From contig JAFLSX010000007.1 of the NCBI GenBank assembly GCA_022510705.1, forward strand, positions 1 to 57,192: DNA of 57,192 nucleotides, in the 5' to 3' direction. The notes under the pieces were generated by a model. The model was not told where the DNA came from. It was given only the letters and a program-made list of their open reading frames with translations, and made no database searches. The position numbers and the translations under genes are program-made. Below are positions 49,699-57,192 of this stretch, piece by piece. Positions within the stretch are counted from its first letter, which is position 1. Each line of letters starts with the position of its first letter. Source of the DNA: Lachnospiraceae bacterium (GTDB lineage: Bacteria > Bacillota > Clostridia > Lachnospirales > Lachnospiraceae).

Positions 49699-50868
49699 AT
49701 GAAAAAGACGGCAATGATTTTGTCCGCTTTGCTCTTTGCGGGAGTTCTCACAGCCTGCGGCAGTAAAGGAGAAAGCAGTTCTGCGGATTCAAACCCGGCG
49801 GACAATATTCCAAGTACGGAGGCACCGGAGGAAACCGGCACGCCTTCTGCGGATGTGGAAGAGAATAACAATACCGAAACAGCGTATTTAAAGGATATCA
49901 CGGTGGAGGACTATATGACTCTGGAGGGAGAGTATATGGGACTTACGCTGTATATACCGGCGCGGGCGGAGGTGACCGACGAAGAGGTGGAGCAGCTGGC
50001 ACTAACCGTCTACAACAGTGCGATGCCTGCTGAAGCCGGCATAGTGGACCGTGCGGTTGTAGTCGGAGATACCATCAATCTGGACTATTCCGGTAAGAAA
50101 GACGGGGTAGCTTTTGCCGGCGGTACGGCGCAGAACCAACAGTTGACAATCGGTTCCGGACGGTTTATTGACGGCTTTGAGGATGGCTTGGTAGGCGTGA
50201 TGCCGGGAGAAACCGTGGACCTTAATCTCACATTCCCGGATTACTATGACAATTCGGAATTGGCGGGTCAAGAGGTTGTCTTTACGGTTACGGTCAACTA
50301 TATCCATCTCACTTCTGCTTCGGATATGCAGGATGAAGTACTTGCAGATCTGACGGGAGGAGAATATGAAAGTGTAGATACCTTTTTAGAATACTGTCGG
50401 GAATATCTGGAGTACGAAGCAGACTATGACTACATGATCGCAAAAGAAGATGCGGTGATCGCGGCGCTGGACGGAGTGTTCTCCTTTAGCGATGTACCTG
50501 AGACTTTGCAGAACCGATATAAAGAAAATATCCGTATTTCTTTGGAAAATGAGGCCTGGCAGTACGGATTGGATATCGATATCTACTGCTATTATTTCTA
50601 TCAGGTCGATGCAGCAACCTATTTGGATTATGCATCAGAAATAAGTGCACAGCAGAGCATGATGTTCCAGTTCATTGCCAACAGAGAGGGTTTGGGCATT
50701 TCCGAGGAAGAACTGGATGAGTCCCTGCAGCGTTTTGCGGAAGAAAACGGAGTGGGAAGCGTAGATGAACTGCTGCTTACCGGGGACAAAGAGAATTTTA
50801 GGGAATACTTTTTATTTGAAAAGGTAGTGGATTTTATTATTGAAAATGGATATGTGACGGAAGTATAG
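49699..50868 (+). CDS. FKBP-type PPIase lipoprotein, trigger-factor-like
   Basis: 389 residues from ATG 49699 (GAGAGGAATT upstream). Signal with lipobox AGVLTACGS, then a Ser/Asp/Glu linker. An FKBP prolyl isomerase domain follows (about 125-205: VVVGDTINLDYSGKKDGVAF, GSGRFIDGFEDGLVGVMPGE, TFPDYYDNSELAGQEVVF). The remainder (about 215-389) is helical and acidic, resembling the C-terminal chaperone part of trigger factor. The ribosome-binding domain of cytoplasmic trigger factor is absent, and the lipobox predicts surface location. Likely a folding factor for exported proteins, analogous in role to PrsA; this is inference. Confidence 0.85.
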   Translation: MKKTAMILSALLFAGVLTACGSKGESSSADSNPADNIPSTEAPEETGTPSADVEENNNTETAYLKDITVEDYMTLEGEYMGLTLYIPARAEVTDEEVEQLALTVYNSAMPAEAGIVDRAVVVGDTINLDYSGKKDGVAFAGGTAQNQQLTIGSGRFIDGFEDGLVGVMPGETVDLNLTFPDYYDNSELAGQEVVFTVTVNYIHLTSASDMQDEVLADLTGGEYESVDTFLEYCREYLEYEADYDYMIAKEDAVIAALDGVFSFSDVPETLQNRYKENIRISLENEAWQYGLDIDIYCYYFYQVDAATYLDYASEISAQQSMMFQFIANREGLGISEEELDESLQRFAEENGVGSVDELLLTGDKENFREYFLFEKVVDFIIENGYVTEV

Positions 50869-50910
50869 TCCGTATATGTATGCAAAAACTGAGGGAAGGA
50901 CTGAAAAGAA

Positions 50911-52302
50911 ATGGATTTAACTGAAGTAAAAGCATTATATAGGAACAGAGAAAGTTATATCGGCAAGGAGGTAACTGTAGGCGGTTGGGTCAGAAGTAAT
51001 CGGGATTCCAAGACTTTTGGCTTTTTGGTTGTGAACGATGGAACCTATTTTGAAACTCTGCAGGTGGTATACAGTGATAAACTGTCTAATTTTGAAGAGG
51101 TCACTAAGCTGAATGTAGGATCTGCCATCATTGTCAGAGGAACTATCGTAGCCACTCCTGAGGCGAAACAGCCCTTTGAGATGCAGGCGGAGGAGGTTGT
51201 ACTGGAAGGTGCTTCCGGCGGAGACTATCCGTTACAGAAGAAGCGCCACAGCTTTGAATATCTACGCACCATTCCGCATTTGCGGGCAAGAACCAATACA
51301 TTCCAGGCGGTATTCAGAGTACGTTCCCTGATCGCTTACGCCATTCATACTTTCTTTATGGAGAGAGGATTTGTTTATGTGCACACGCCCTTGATCACCG
51401 GCAGTGACTGTGAAGGTGCGGGAGAGATGTTCCAGGTAACTACTTTGGATCTGAACAATATTCCCAAAACCGAGGACGGAGCTATAGACTATAGCCGTGA
51501 TTTCTTCGGGAAAGAGACGAATCTGACTGTCAGCGGGCAGTTGAATGTGGAGACCTATGCATTTGCATTCAGAAACGTATATACTTTTGGACCTACCTTC
51601 AGGGCGGAGAATTCCAATACCACCCGTCATGCCGCGGAATTCTGGATGATAGAGCCGGAGATGGCCTTTGCGGATTTAAAGGATGATATGGCATTGGCGG
51701 AATCCATGCTGAAGTTCATTATCCGCTATGTGCTGGAGAATGCGCCGGAGGAAATGGCATTCTTCAATCAATTTGTGGACAAGGGACTGATTGAGCGCCT
51801 TGAGCATGTGTTAAACTCTGATTTTGCCCATGTGACCTATACGGAAGCCATCAGTCTGTTAGAAAAGCACAATGATGAATTTGAGTATAAAGTATCCTGG
51901 GGCTGTGATCTGCAGACCGAGCATGAGAGATATCTGACCGAGCAGGAGTTTAAACGTCCGGTCTTTGTGACGGATTATCCCAAGGAAATTAAGGCTTTCT
52001 ATATGAAGTTGAACGAGGATGGGAAAACAGTGGCGGCCATGGACTGTCTGGTACCCGGTATCGGGGAGATCATCGGCGGCAGCCAGAGAGAGGATAAGTT
52101 AGAGCTGTTAGAGAAGCGGATGGAGGAACTGGGCCTGAAAAAAGAGGACTATGATTTCTATCTGGATTTAAGAAGGTACGGCTCCGTACGCCACGCAGGT
52201 TTCGGATTGGGCTTTGAGCGCTGCGTTATGTATTTGACGGGCATGAGCAATATCAGAGATGTGGTGCCTTTCCCCAGAACCGTAAATAACTGTGAACTCT
52301 AA
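50911..52302 (+). CDS. asnS: Asparaginyl-tRNA synthetase
   Basis: 463 residues. Class II synthetase charging tRNA-Asn. N-terminal OB fold ([20 protein letters not shown], then [14 protein letters not shown]). Class II motif 2 is [20 protein letters not shown] and motif 3 is [36 protein letters not shown] is also conserved. Ribosome site is GGGAAGGAC. No T-box is seen in the 42 bp before it. Direct Asn-tRNA charging is thus encoded here. Confidence 0.97.
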   Translation: MDLTEVKALYRNRESYIGKEVTVGGWVRSNRDSKTFGFLVVNDGTYFETLQVVYSDKLSNFEEVTKLNVGSAIIVRGTIVATPEAKQPFEMQAEEVVLEGASGGDYPLQKKRHSFEYLRTIPHLRARTNTFQAVFRVRSLIAYAIHTFFMERGFVYVHTPLITGSDCEGAGEMFQVTTLDLNNIPKTEDGAIDYSRDFFGKETNLTVSGQLNVETYAFAFRNVYTFGPTFRAENSNTTRHAAEFWMIEPEMAFADLKDDMALAESMLKFIIRYVLENAPEEMAFFNQFVDKGLIERLEHVLNSDFAHVTYTEAISLLEKHNDEFEYKVSWGCDLQTEHERYLTEQEFKRPVFVTDYPKEIKAFYMKLNEDGKTVAAMDCLVPGIGEIIGGSQREDKLELLEKRMEELGLKKEDYDFYLDLRRYGSVRHAGFGLGFERCVMYLTGMSNIRDVVPFPRTVNNCEL

Positions 52303-52340
52303 AGAACAAGCTGACCCGCATTTTGAAAGGTACTTATGAT

Positions 52341-53504
52341 ATGAAAAAGACGGTTGTGAAAATTGTGAACTGCATATTGGTGTTTGTACTGGTCTTTTCT
52401 CTGACCATCTGGCCGGAAGCTACTACCATAGGTCAGTTGGAGCAGAATATTGCCGATGATAACAACAGTTTAAGTGAACTCAACGATATCATAATGGGGC
52501 TTGAGGATGAGCAGGACCTTCTGGACGAGCAGATCAGCGATCTGGATGCCGAGCTTGTGAACATGATGACGGAGATAGGTATTCTGGAGGAGGAGATTGC
52601 GGACAAGACAGAGGAAATTGCTGTTGTACAGGGGCAGTATGACGAGGCCAAAGCCAGGGAAGAAGAACAGTACAATGCCATGGTGCGCCAGATCCAGTTC
52701 ATGTACGAGAGAGGAGATACGGATTATCTCACCGCTCTTTTGGGAGCCGGCAGTTTTGACGAGGTGTTAAATCAGATTACTTATATGGAAGCAGTCTATG
52801 ATTATGACCGCAAACTTTTAGAGGAATATGAAGATACCAAAGTGCAGGTAGGACTTCTTTGGGATCAGTTGGAAGCGGATAAGGCAGAGTTACAGGAGGC
52901 CAAAGCCGGCATGGAAGTACAGCAGGCCTATCTGGATGAAATGTTGGAGAAATTGAAAATACAATCCGCTAATTATGATGCCCAGCTGGCCAGAGCCAGA
53001 CAGGAAGCCAGCCTTTTAAAAGCCAAGATCAAGCAGGAACAGGCAGAACTGAAAAAGCTTCAGGAAGAAGAGAGAAGAAAAGCAGCTGCAGCAGCTGCAG
53101 CCAGTGGCAACTATACAGTGAATAAGTCGGTATCAGAAATCATATCGGGTGCCTCCGGCAGCGACTTGGGAAAGAAGATTGCCCTATATGCCTGCCAGTA
53201 CATTGGCAATCCCTATGTGGCCGGCGGGACCAGTCTGACAAAGGGAGCGGATTGCTCCGGTTTCACCTATCGGGTGTTTATGGATTTCGGTTATACCATT
53301 CCCCGTACCTCGTACAGCCAGAGGAGCGCCGGCGTGGAAGTATCGTACAAGGACGCACAGCCGGGAGATATCATCTGTTATGACGGGCATGTGGCTCTGT
53401 ACATAGGCGGAGGTTATATTGTGCACGCCAGCACGGCCAAGACCGGTATTAAGTTGGGAAGAGCAGAATATCGAACCATTCTTTCCGTAAGGAGAATTAT
53501 TTAG
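52341..53504 (+). CDS. Coiled-coil NlpC/P60 peptidoglycan hydrolase
   Basis: 387 residues from ATG 52341. Signal peptide (MKKTVVKIVNCILVFVLVFS), then a long coiled-coil (about 30-255) with heptads of Leu/Ile and Glu/Lys, as in PcsB/CwlO-type proteins regulated by FtsEX-like complexes. The C-terminal NlpC/P60 domain has the catalytic Cys in GADCSGFTYRVFMDFG (Cys 305), then QPGDIICYDGHVALYIGGG and IVHAS with His residues. Expected activity is cleavage of the peptide stem between D-iGlu and diamino acid. No FtsE/FtsX genes are nearby. A terminator follows. Confidence 0.92.
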   Translation: MKKTVVKIVNCILVFVLVFSLTIWPEATTIGQLEQNIADDNNSLSELNDIIMGLEDEQDLLDEQISDLDAELVNMMTEIGILEEEIADKTEEIAVVQGQYDEAKAREEEQYNAMVRQIQFMYERGDTDYLTALLGAGSFDEVLNQITYMEAVYDYDRKLLEEYEDTKVQVGLLWDQLEADKAELQEAKAGMEVQQAYLDEMLEKLKIQSANYDAQLARARQEASLLKAKIKQEQAELKKLQEEERRKAAAAAAASGNYTVNKSVSEIISGASGSDLGKKIALYACQYIGNPYVAGGTSLTKGADCSGFTYRVFMDFGYTIPRTSYSQRSAGVEVSYKDAQPGDIICYDGHVALYIGGGYIVHASTAKTGIKLGRAEYRTILSVRRII

Positions 53505-53521
53505 AAAATACCGTTGAAAGG

Positions 53522-53555
53522 AAAGGCTCCTGCAGAAATTGTGGGAGCCTTTTAT
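53522..53555 (+). terminator. Intrinsic terminator after NlpC/P60 gene
   Basis: AAAGGCTCC (53522-53530) and GGGAGCCTTT (53543-53552) form the stem, with a short loop, and a T tract overlapping the right arm. Confidence 0.78.
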
Positions 53556-53614
53556 GAGAGTAAGCCGGTGTAATTCGGATCGGCTATATTCTGTAAGATA
53601 AAGGAGAATTTGTT

Positions 53615-54523
53615 ATGACGTTACAGCAGTTGAAATATGTGATTGCCATTGCGGATAACGGCTCCATCAATCTGGCTGCCAAGGCCCTTTTTGTTTCGCA
53701 GCCCAGCCTCTCCGGTGCAGTGGATAAGCTGGAGGAGGAACTGGGGATCCCTATCTTTTTACGGACCAACAGGGGAATCACATTGACTCCCGAGGGGAGT
53801 GAGTTTTTAGGTTACGCCCGTCAAGTGGCCTCCCAGTACCAGCTCTTGGAAGAGCGCTATATTGAGAAAACGGTGGGCAAGAAAACTTTCAGTGTCTCCA
53901 TGCAGCATTATACCTTTGCGGTCAAGGCCTTTGTGGAAACCGCCAAAGCTTTCGGTATGGACGAATACGAATTGGCCATCCATGAAACCAAGACCTACGA
54001 AGTGATACAGCATGTCCACAATTTTAAAAGTGAACTGGGTGTGCTCTATATCAATGATTTTAATAAAAAAGTCATTGAGAAGCTCTTGCGGGAAAGCGAG
54101 CTGGAATTTCATGAACTCTTTCCCTGTCACATTTTTGTGTATCTGTGGAAGAATCATCCTCTGGCGGGAAAAGCGCTTATTACCATGGAGGAACTTGACG
54201 AATATCCCTGTATTGCTTTTGATCAGGGCATGAACAATTCTTTCTATTTGTCCGAGGAAGTACTGAGCACCTACGATTACAAGCGGATCATTAAGGTGGA
54301 CGATCGGGCCACAAATCTGAATCTGATGGTGGGACTAAACGGCTATACTCTCTGCTCCGGCATTATCTGCGAGGAGTTAAACGGCAGTGAGTATAAGGCC
54401 ATTCCGCTGGATTCCGAAGAAGTCATGCATATTGGCTATATTACCAGGAAAAATGCCCTTTTAAGCCCTCTTGCACAGAAATATATAGAAGAAATGTTAA
54501 AATACAGGGAGTATGTATTGTAG
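53615..54523 (+). CDS. LysR-family transcription regulator
   Basis: 302 residues. N-terminal winged helix (MTLQQLKYVIAIADNGSINL, then AKALFVSQPSLSGAVDKLEE and FLRTNRGITLTPEGSEFL) and a C-terminal periplasmic-binding-type effector domain (SELGVLYINDFNKKVIEKLL, HIFVYLWKNHPLAGKALI). AAAGGAGAATTTG precedes ATG. LysR proteins usually control a neighbouring or divergent target, but the gene before is convergent in transcription order (terminated) and the gene after is an exonuclease on the same strand. The target and effector cannot be told from this window. Confidence 0.93.
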   Translation: MTLQQLKYVIAIADNGSINLAAKALFVSQPSLSGAVDKLEEELGIPIFLRTNRGITLTPEGSEFLGYARQVASQYQLLEERYIEKTVGKKTFSVSMQHYTFAVKAFVETAKAFGMDEYELAIHETKTYEVIQHVHNFKSELGVLYINDFNKKVIEKLLRESELEFHELFPCHIFVYLWKNHPLAGKALITMEELDEYPCIAFDQGMNNSFYLSEEVLSTYDYKRIIKVDDRATNLNLMVGLNGYTLCSGIICEELNGSEYKAIPLDSEEVMHIGYITRKNALLSPLAQKYIEEMLKYREYVL

Positions 54524-54537
54524 AAGAGGTTTCAAAC

Positions 54538-55257
54538 ATGACCAGACAAAAAGGAAAAAGACTCACGCTGTATGAAAAGGACTATGTTGTTTTTGACTTG
54601 GAAACCACAGGTTTAAGTCCGGCGGAGGATGAGATTATAGAAATATCGGGGATTAAGGTGCGGGGGCATCAGATAGTGGAAGAATTCTCCACGCTGGTCA
54701 ATCCCGGGATGCCTATTCCGTATGCCGCCACTATGGTCAACGGTATTACCGACAGTATGGTGAGCAATGCGCCCGGTATCAAAGAAGCCCTTCAAAATTT
54801 CTTTGAATTTATTGACAAAGATTTGCTGGTTGGGCATAATATCCATACATTTGACACTAATTTTATTTATGACAGCGCCATGCGTCACTTGGGCAGGGGG
54901 ATGCAGAATGATTACATAGATACCTTATACATGGCGCGGAGCTGCCTGCCGGAATTAGGACATCATACGCTGATCGATGTAGCAGCTCATTTTGAGATTG
55001 AAACAGAAGGCGCCCACAGAGCGTTAAACGACTGCCGAATGAACCAACTGTGCTATGAAAAGTTGGGAGAGATATGGATGCAAAAGCACCCGGTGCAAGC
55101 ATCCGCCGGGGCAGCTGCCGGGGAAAAAAGACAGGAAGCGGGCGAAATGCTCTGTCCGGAATGCGGCGGTATATTGATGCCGCGAAAAGGTAAGTTCGGT
55201 GAATTCTGGGGCTGTATGAGCTTTCCGCTCTGCAGATATACCAGAAATAAAAAGTGA
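54538..55257 (+). CDS. DEDDh 3'-5' exonuclease with C-terminal topoisomerase-type zinc finger
   Basis: 239 residues. DnaQ-like domain (about 15-185): VVFDLETTGLSPAEDEIIE with the first acidic pair, LVGHNIHTFDTNFIYDS, and HRALNDCRMNQLCYEKL with the last acidic residue and His. The C-terminus (about 200-239) has CPECGGILMPRKGKFGEFWG then CMSFPLCRYTRNKK, a four-Cys finger like those at the end of topoisomerase I. The fusion suggests an exonuclease with a single-strand nucleic-acid binding tail. It starts 14 bp after LysR and its last codons overlap no other gene. Confidence 0.88.
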   Translation: MTRQKGKRLTLYEKDYVVFDLETTGLSPAEDEIIEISGIKVRGHQIVEEFSTLVNPGMPIPYAATMVNGITDSMVSNAPGIKEALQNFFEFIDKDLLVGHNIHTFDTNFIYDSAMRHLGRGMQNDYIDTLYMARSCLPELGHHTLIDVAAHFEIETEGAHRALNDCRMNQLCYEKLGEIWMQKHPVQASAGAAAGEKRQEAGEMLCPECGGILMPRKGKFGEFWGCMSFPLCRYTRNKK

Positions 55258-55322
55258 GTCAGATTATAAAACAGTTATTTCTATTGTATAATAAATCCCG
55301 GGGAAAGGAAGAGGCAGATTCT

Positions 55323-56879
55323 ATGAGGAAAAGAAAGTTTTTAGCAATTGCAATATGTATAGGACTTTTATCCGGCATCTTAACCGGATGCGGAAAAGGC
55401 AGTGTGGACAGTACGGAAACTACGCCTCCTGAGTCGGTTGAGGAGAGTACGGAAACCACCATAGAACGGGAGGATCCTAAAGAAACGCCGGAAGCATCCT
55501 CTGAGCCTGAAGAGACTGAACCGGAGGATTTTGATCCCACGCAAGCGGCTCCCTCGCTTTGTGGCGCGTTGCATGTGGACGGCACCCAGTTAGTGGATGA
55601 ACAGGGGCGGCCGGTGCAGCTTAGAGGTATCAGCACCCATGGCCTGCAGTGGTTCCCGGAATATGTCAATGAGGACTGCTTTAGAGAACTGCATGAGGAT
55701 TGGAAGGCCAATGTTATCCGTCTTGCCATGTATACGGCGGAGGGCGGTTACTGCGAAGGGGATAAGGAGAGCTTCAAAGAGCTGATCGCAAACGGTGTGG
55801 AATATGCTACCAATCAAGATATGTACGTGATCATCGACTGGCATATCCTTTCCGATAACAATCCGAACAACCATAAAGAAGAAGCGAAGGCATTCTTTGA
55901 AGAGATGGCAGAAAACTATGCCGATTATAACAATGTACTCTATGAAATTTGCAATGAACCCAACGGCGGTACCGGCTGGAAAGATATTAAGAGCTATGCC
56001 GAGGAAATCATTCCCATTATTCGTTCTTATGATGAAGATGCCATTATTCTGGTAGGCACACCTACTTGGTCCCAGAACGTGGATCAGGCGGCAGCGGATC
56101 CCATTACAGGCTATGACAATATTATGTATACGCTGCATTTCTATGCAGCTACCCACAAGGAATCCCTGCAGAATACCATGACGGCCGCAATTGATGCCGG
56201 CCTGCCTGTATTTGTCAGTGAGTACGGTATTTGTGATGCCAGCGGAAACGGCGGCATCGATGAGGCTTCCAGCGCAAAGTGGATCAGTACCATGAATGCC
56301 TACGGCGTCAGCTATGTGGTGTGGAATCTTTCCAACAAGAATGAAACTTCTGCTATCTTAAAAAGCAGCTGTAATAAGACAAGCGGCTTTACGGCAGAAG
56401 ATTTAAGCACCTGTGGCAAATGGGTCTATAAAATGTTGACCGGAGAAACGGAGTTTGAAGCCTTAGAGAGAAATTCATCTGCTCAGGGCGGAAACGGTAA
56501 TCAGTCAGGCGGATCGGGGAATCATTCCCAGAACGGCGGTGACGCTTTGGAGAGTGGCATGAAGTTTTCCCGGACTGACGGAGACTTTGGTATAACCGTA
56601 GAATTTATGGGCAGCTGGGAAACAGGTGACGGATATTGTTACCAGTACACTGTGGAGATTCAGAACAATTCCGACAGCACCTACACCGACTGGGGCATAA
56701 AGATTCCCTTCACTTCTAATATCAGCTTGGACAATGGCTGGTGTGCCAACTTTACGGTAAACGGCTCTGTGCTGGAAGTTACCGCCGAAGACTGGAACGG
56801 CTATATTGAGCCGGGCGGCACGGTGAGCGGTATAGGAATTCAAATAGTCGGACCCAAGGATTTGAGGATAGCGGAATAG
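55323..56879 (+). CDS. GH5 endoglucanase-like lipoprotein with CBM2-like module
   Basis: 518 residues from ATG 55323 (GGAAGAGG upstream). Lipobox GILTGCGK anchors it to the cell surface, followed by an acidic Glu/Thr/Pro linker (about 25-80). GH5 domain (about 80-390): VQLRGISTHGLQWFPEYV, IIDWHIL, acid/base Glu212 in YEICNEPNG and nucleophile Glu300 in VFVSEYGICDASG; this fits subfamily GH5_2 endoglucanases. A Gly/Asn/Ser linker (about 395-415) leads to a C-terminal carbohydrate-binding module resembling CBM2 (YTVEIQNNSDSTYTDWGIKI, NGYIEPGGTVSGIG). Probably cuts cellulose or related beta-glucan at the surface. A terminator follows the stop. Confidence 0.92.
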   Translation: MRKRKFLAIAICIGLLSGILTGCGKGSVDSTETTPPESVEESTETTIEREDPKETPEASSEPEETEPEDFDPTQAAPSLCGALHVDGTQLVDEQGRPVQLRGISTHGLQWFPEYVNEDCFRELHEDWKANVIRLAMYTAEGGYCEGDKESFKELIANGVEYATNQDMYVIIDWHILSDNNPNNHKEEAKAFFEEMAENYADYNNVLYEICNEPNGGTGWKDIKSYAEEIIPIIRSYDEDAIILVGTPTWSQNVDQAAADPITGYDNIMYTLHFYAATHKESLQNTMTAAIDAGLPVFVSEYGICDASGNGGIDEASSAKWISTMNAYGVSYVVWNLSNKNETSAILKSSCNKTSGFTAEDLSTCGKWVYKMLTGETEFEALERNSSAQGGNGNQSGGSGNHSQNGGDALESGMKFSRTDGDFGITVEFMGSWETGDGYCYQYTVEIQNNSDSTYTDWGIKIPFTSNISLDNGWCANFTVNGSVLEVTAEDWNGYIEPGGTVSGIGIQIVGPKDLRIAE

Positions 56880-56929
56880 CGGTAAGGCGGCATTGCTGAA
56901 AATATTTAAGAGATTATAGCAGATTAGAG

Positions 56930-56957
56930 ACGCTCTGACTTTGTCGGAGCGTTTTTC
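56930..56957 (+). terminator. Intrinsic terminator after GH5 gene
   Basis: ACGCTCTGAC (56930-56939) / GTCGGAGCGT (56943-56952) with one wobble pair, loop TTT, then a T run. Confidence 0.85.
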
Positions 56958-57002
56958 TTATAAAGCGTTCAAAAATGGTCTGTCTGTCAGAGCAAAAAAC
57001 AG

Positions 57003-57031
57003 TTGATATACATAAGAAAAACAGGTAAACT
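57003..57031 (+). promoter_or_regulatory. Candidate promoter of the last gene
   Basis: TTGATA (57003-57008), 17-bp spacer, TAAACT (57026-57031), about 30 bp upstream of the ATG at 57063. Confidence 0.5.
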
Positions 57032-57062
57032 TTTAGTAATTACTGAAGCAGGAGGGATTATT

Positions 57063-57192
57063 ATGGAAAACTCCCATTATAAAGAAAATAACTTAGGAAG
57101 ATTTACAATAAATGATATTATGCAGGGGATTCCAGGGGGATTTTTCATTTATCATGCGGACGGTAATGAAGAAATAATTTATGTCAATGATG
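57063..57192 (+). CDS. PAS-like sensor protein, N-terminus only (cut by window edge)
   Basis: 43 codons visible to the right edge. ATG at 57063 follows GCAGGAGGG. The peptide includes GRFTINDIMQGIPGGFFIYH followed by an acidic stretch ending IIYVND, the start of a PAS fold common in Lachnospiraceae GGDEF/EAL proteins and histidine kinases. The output domain lies outside the window, so only a sensor role is inferred. Confidence 0.6.
   Translation, partial: MENSHYKENNLGRFTINDIMQGIPGGFFIYHADGNEEIIYVND

Overview
This window looks like chromosomal core genome of a spore-forming, low-to-mid GC Firmicute, most probably a member of the Lachnospiraceae (Clostridia). The evidence is the gene set: DnaD/DnaC-type primosome genes, glgC-glgD, spoVG, spoVT, a SipL-like SPOCS/LysM protein, a T-box controlled ileS, PyrK/PyrD, and many lipoproteins with clostridial-style lipoboxes. 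Shine-Dalgarno sites are strong and AGGAGG-like. I see no phage, integrase, transposase, rRNA, tRNA or CRISPR array. The assignment is inferred from protein families, not from a database search.

Layout. 1-2.9 kb (minus): the start of a DnaC-like loader, dnaD and murC, with a dense DnaA-box-like cluster between dnaD and murC. 3.2-5.9 kb: glgC-glgD-spoVG (glycogen synthesis plus SpoVG). 6.0-11.1 kb: pth, mfd, a 33-residue mini-gene and spoVT. 11.2-14.8 kb: pncB and a Cache/GGDEF cyclase on minus, then an unrecognised membrane protein. 14.8-20.9 kb: consensus promoter, Ile T-box leader, ileS, glgP. 20.9-28.1 kb: CapA-like lipoprotein, aconitase-family hydratase, solute-binding lipoprotein, DUF368 transporter; this stretch carries five palindromic elements that share an asymmetric core. 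28.2-35.5 kb: EF-hand protein, degenerate LytM protein, amidohydrolase, GH9-like lipoprotein, ddl and murF. 35.4-42.1 kb: plsC, panE, PrcB-domain lipoprotein, pyrC-metY-pyrK-pyrD. 42.2-47.4 kb: SipL-like protein, a 186-nt nested palindrome, ispE-gntR, a small membrane protein, murI, DUF1934. 47.5-57.2 kb: membrane-anchored unknown, cardiolipin synthase, FKBP lipoprotein, asnS, coiled-coil NlpC/P60 hydrolase, LysR regulator, DEDDh exonuclease with zinc finger, GH5-CBM2 lipoprotein, and the start of a PAS-like protein.

Themes. Envelope synthesis is scattered through the window (murC, ddl, murF, murI, DUF368 carrier-lipid flippase, cls, plsC, NlpC/P60, LytM-like). Glycogen genes (glgC, glgD, glgP) lie within 18 kb of each other. 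Surface lipoproteins (solute binding, GH5 cellulase, inactive-looking GH9) suggest a gut plant-polysaccharide user. Sporulation genes are interspersed with housekeeping genes.

The signals least explained by ordinary annotation are: the five core-sharing palindromes at 24.6-27.1 kb, one of which supplies the C-terminus and stop codon of a gene; the long nested palindrome at 43.8-44.0 kb; the contiguous 9-bp-phased DnaA-like boxes at 1.3-1.5 kb; and palindromic operators ahead of ispE-gntR that may be autoregulatory sites.
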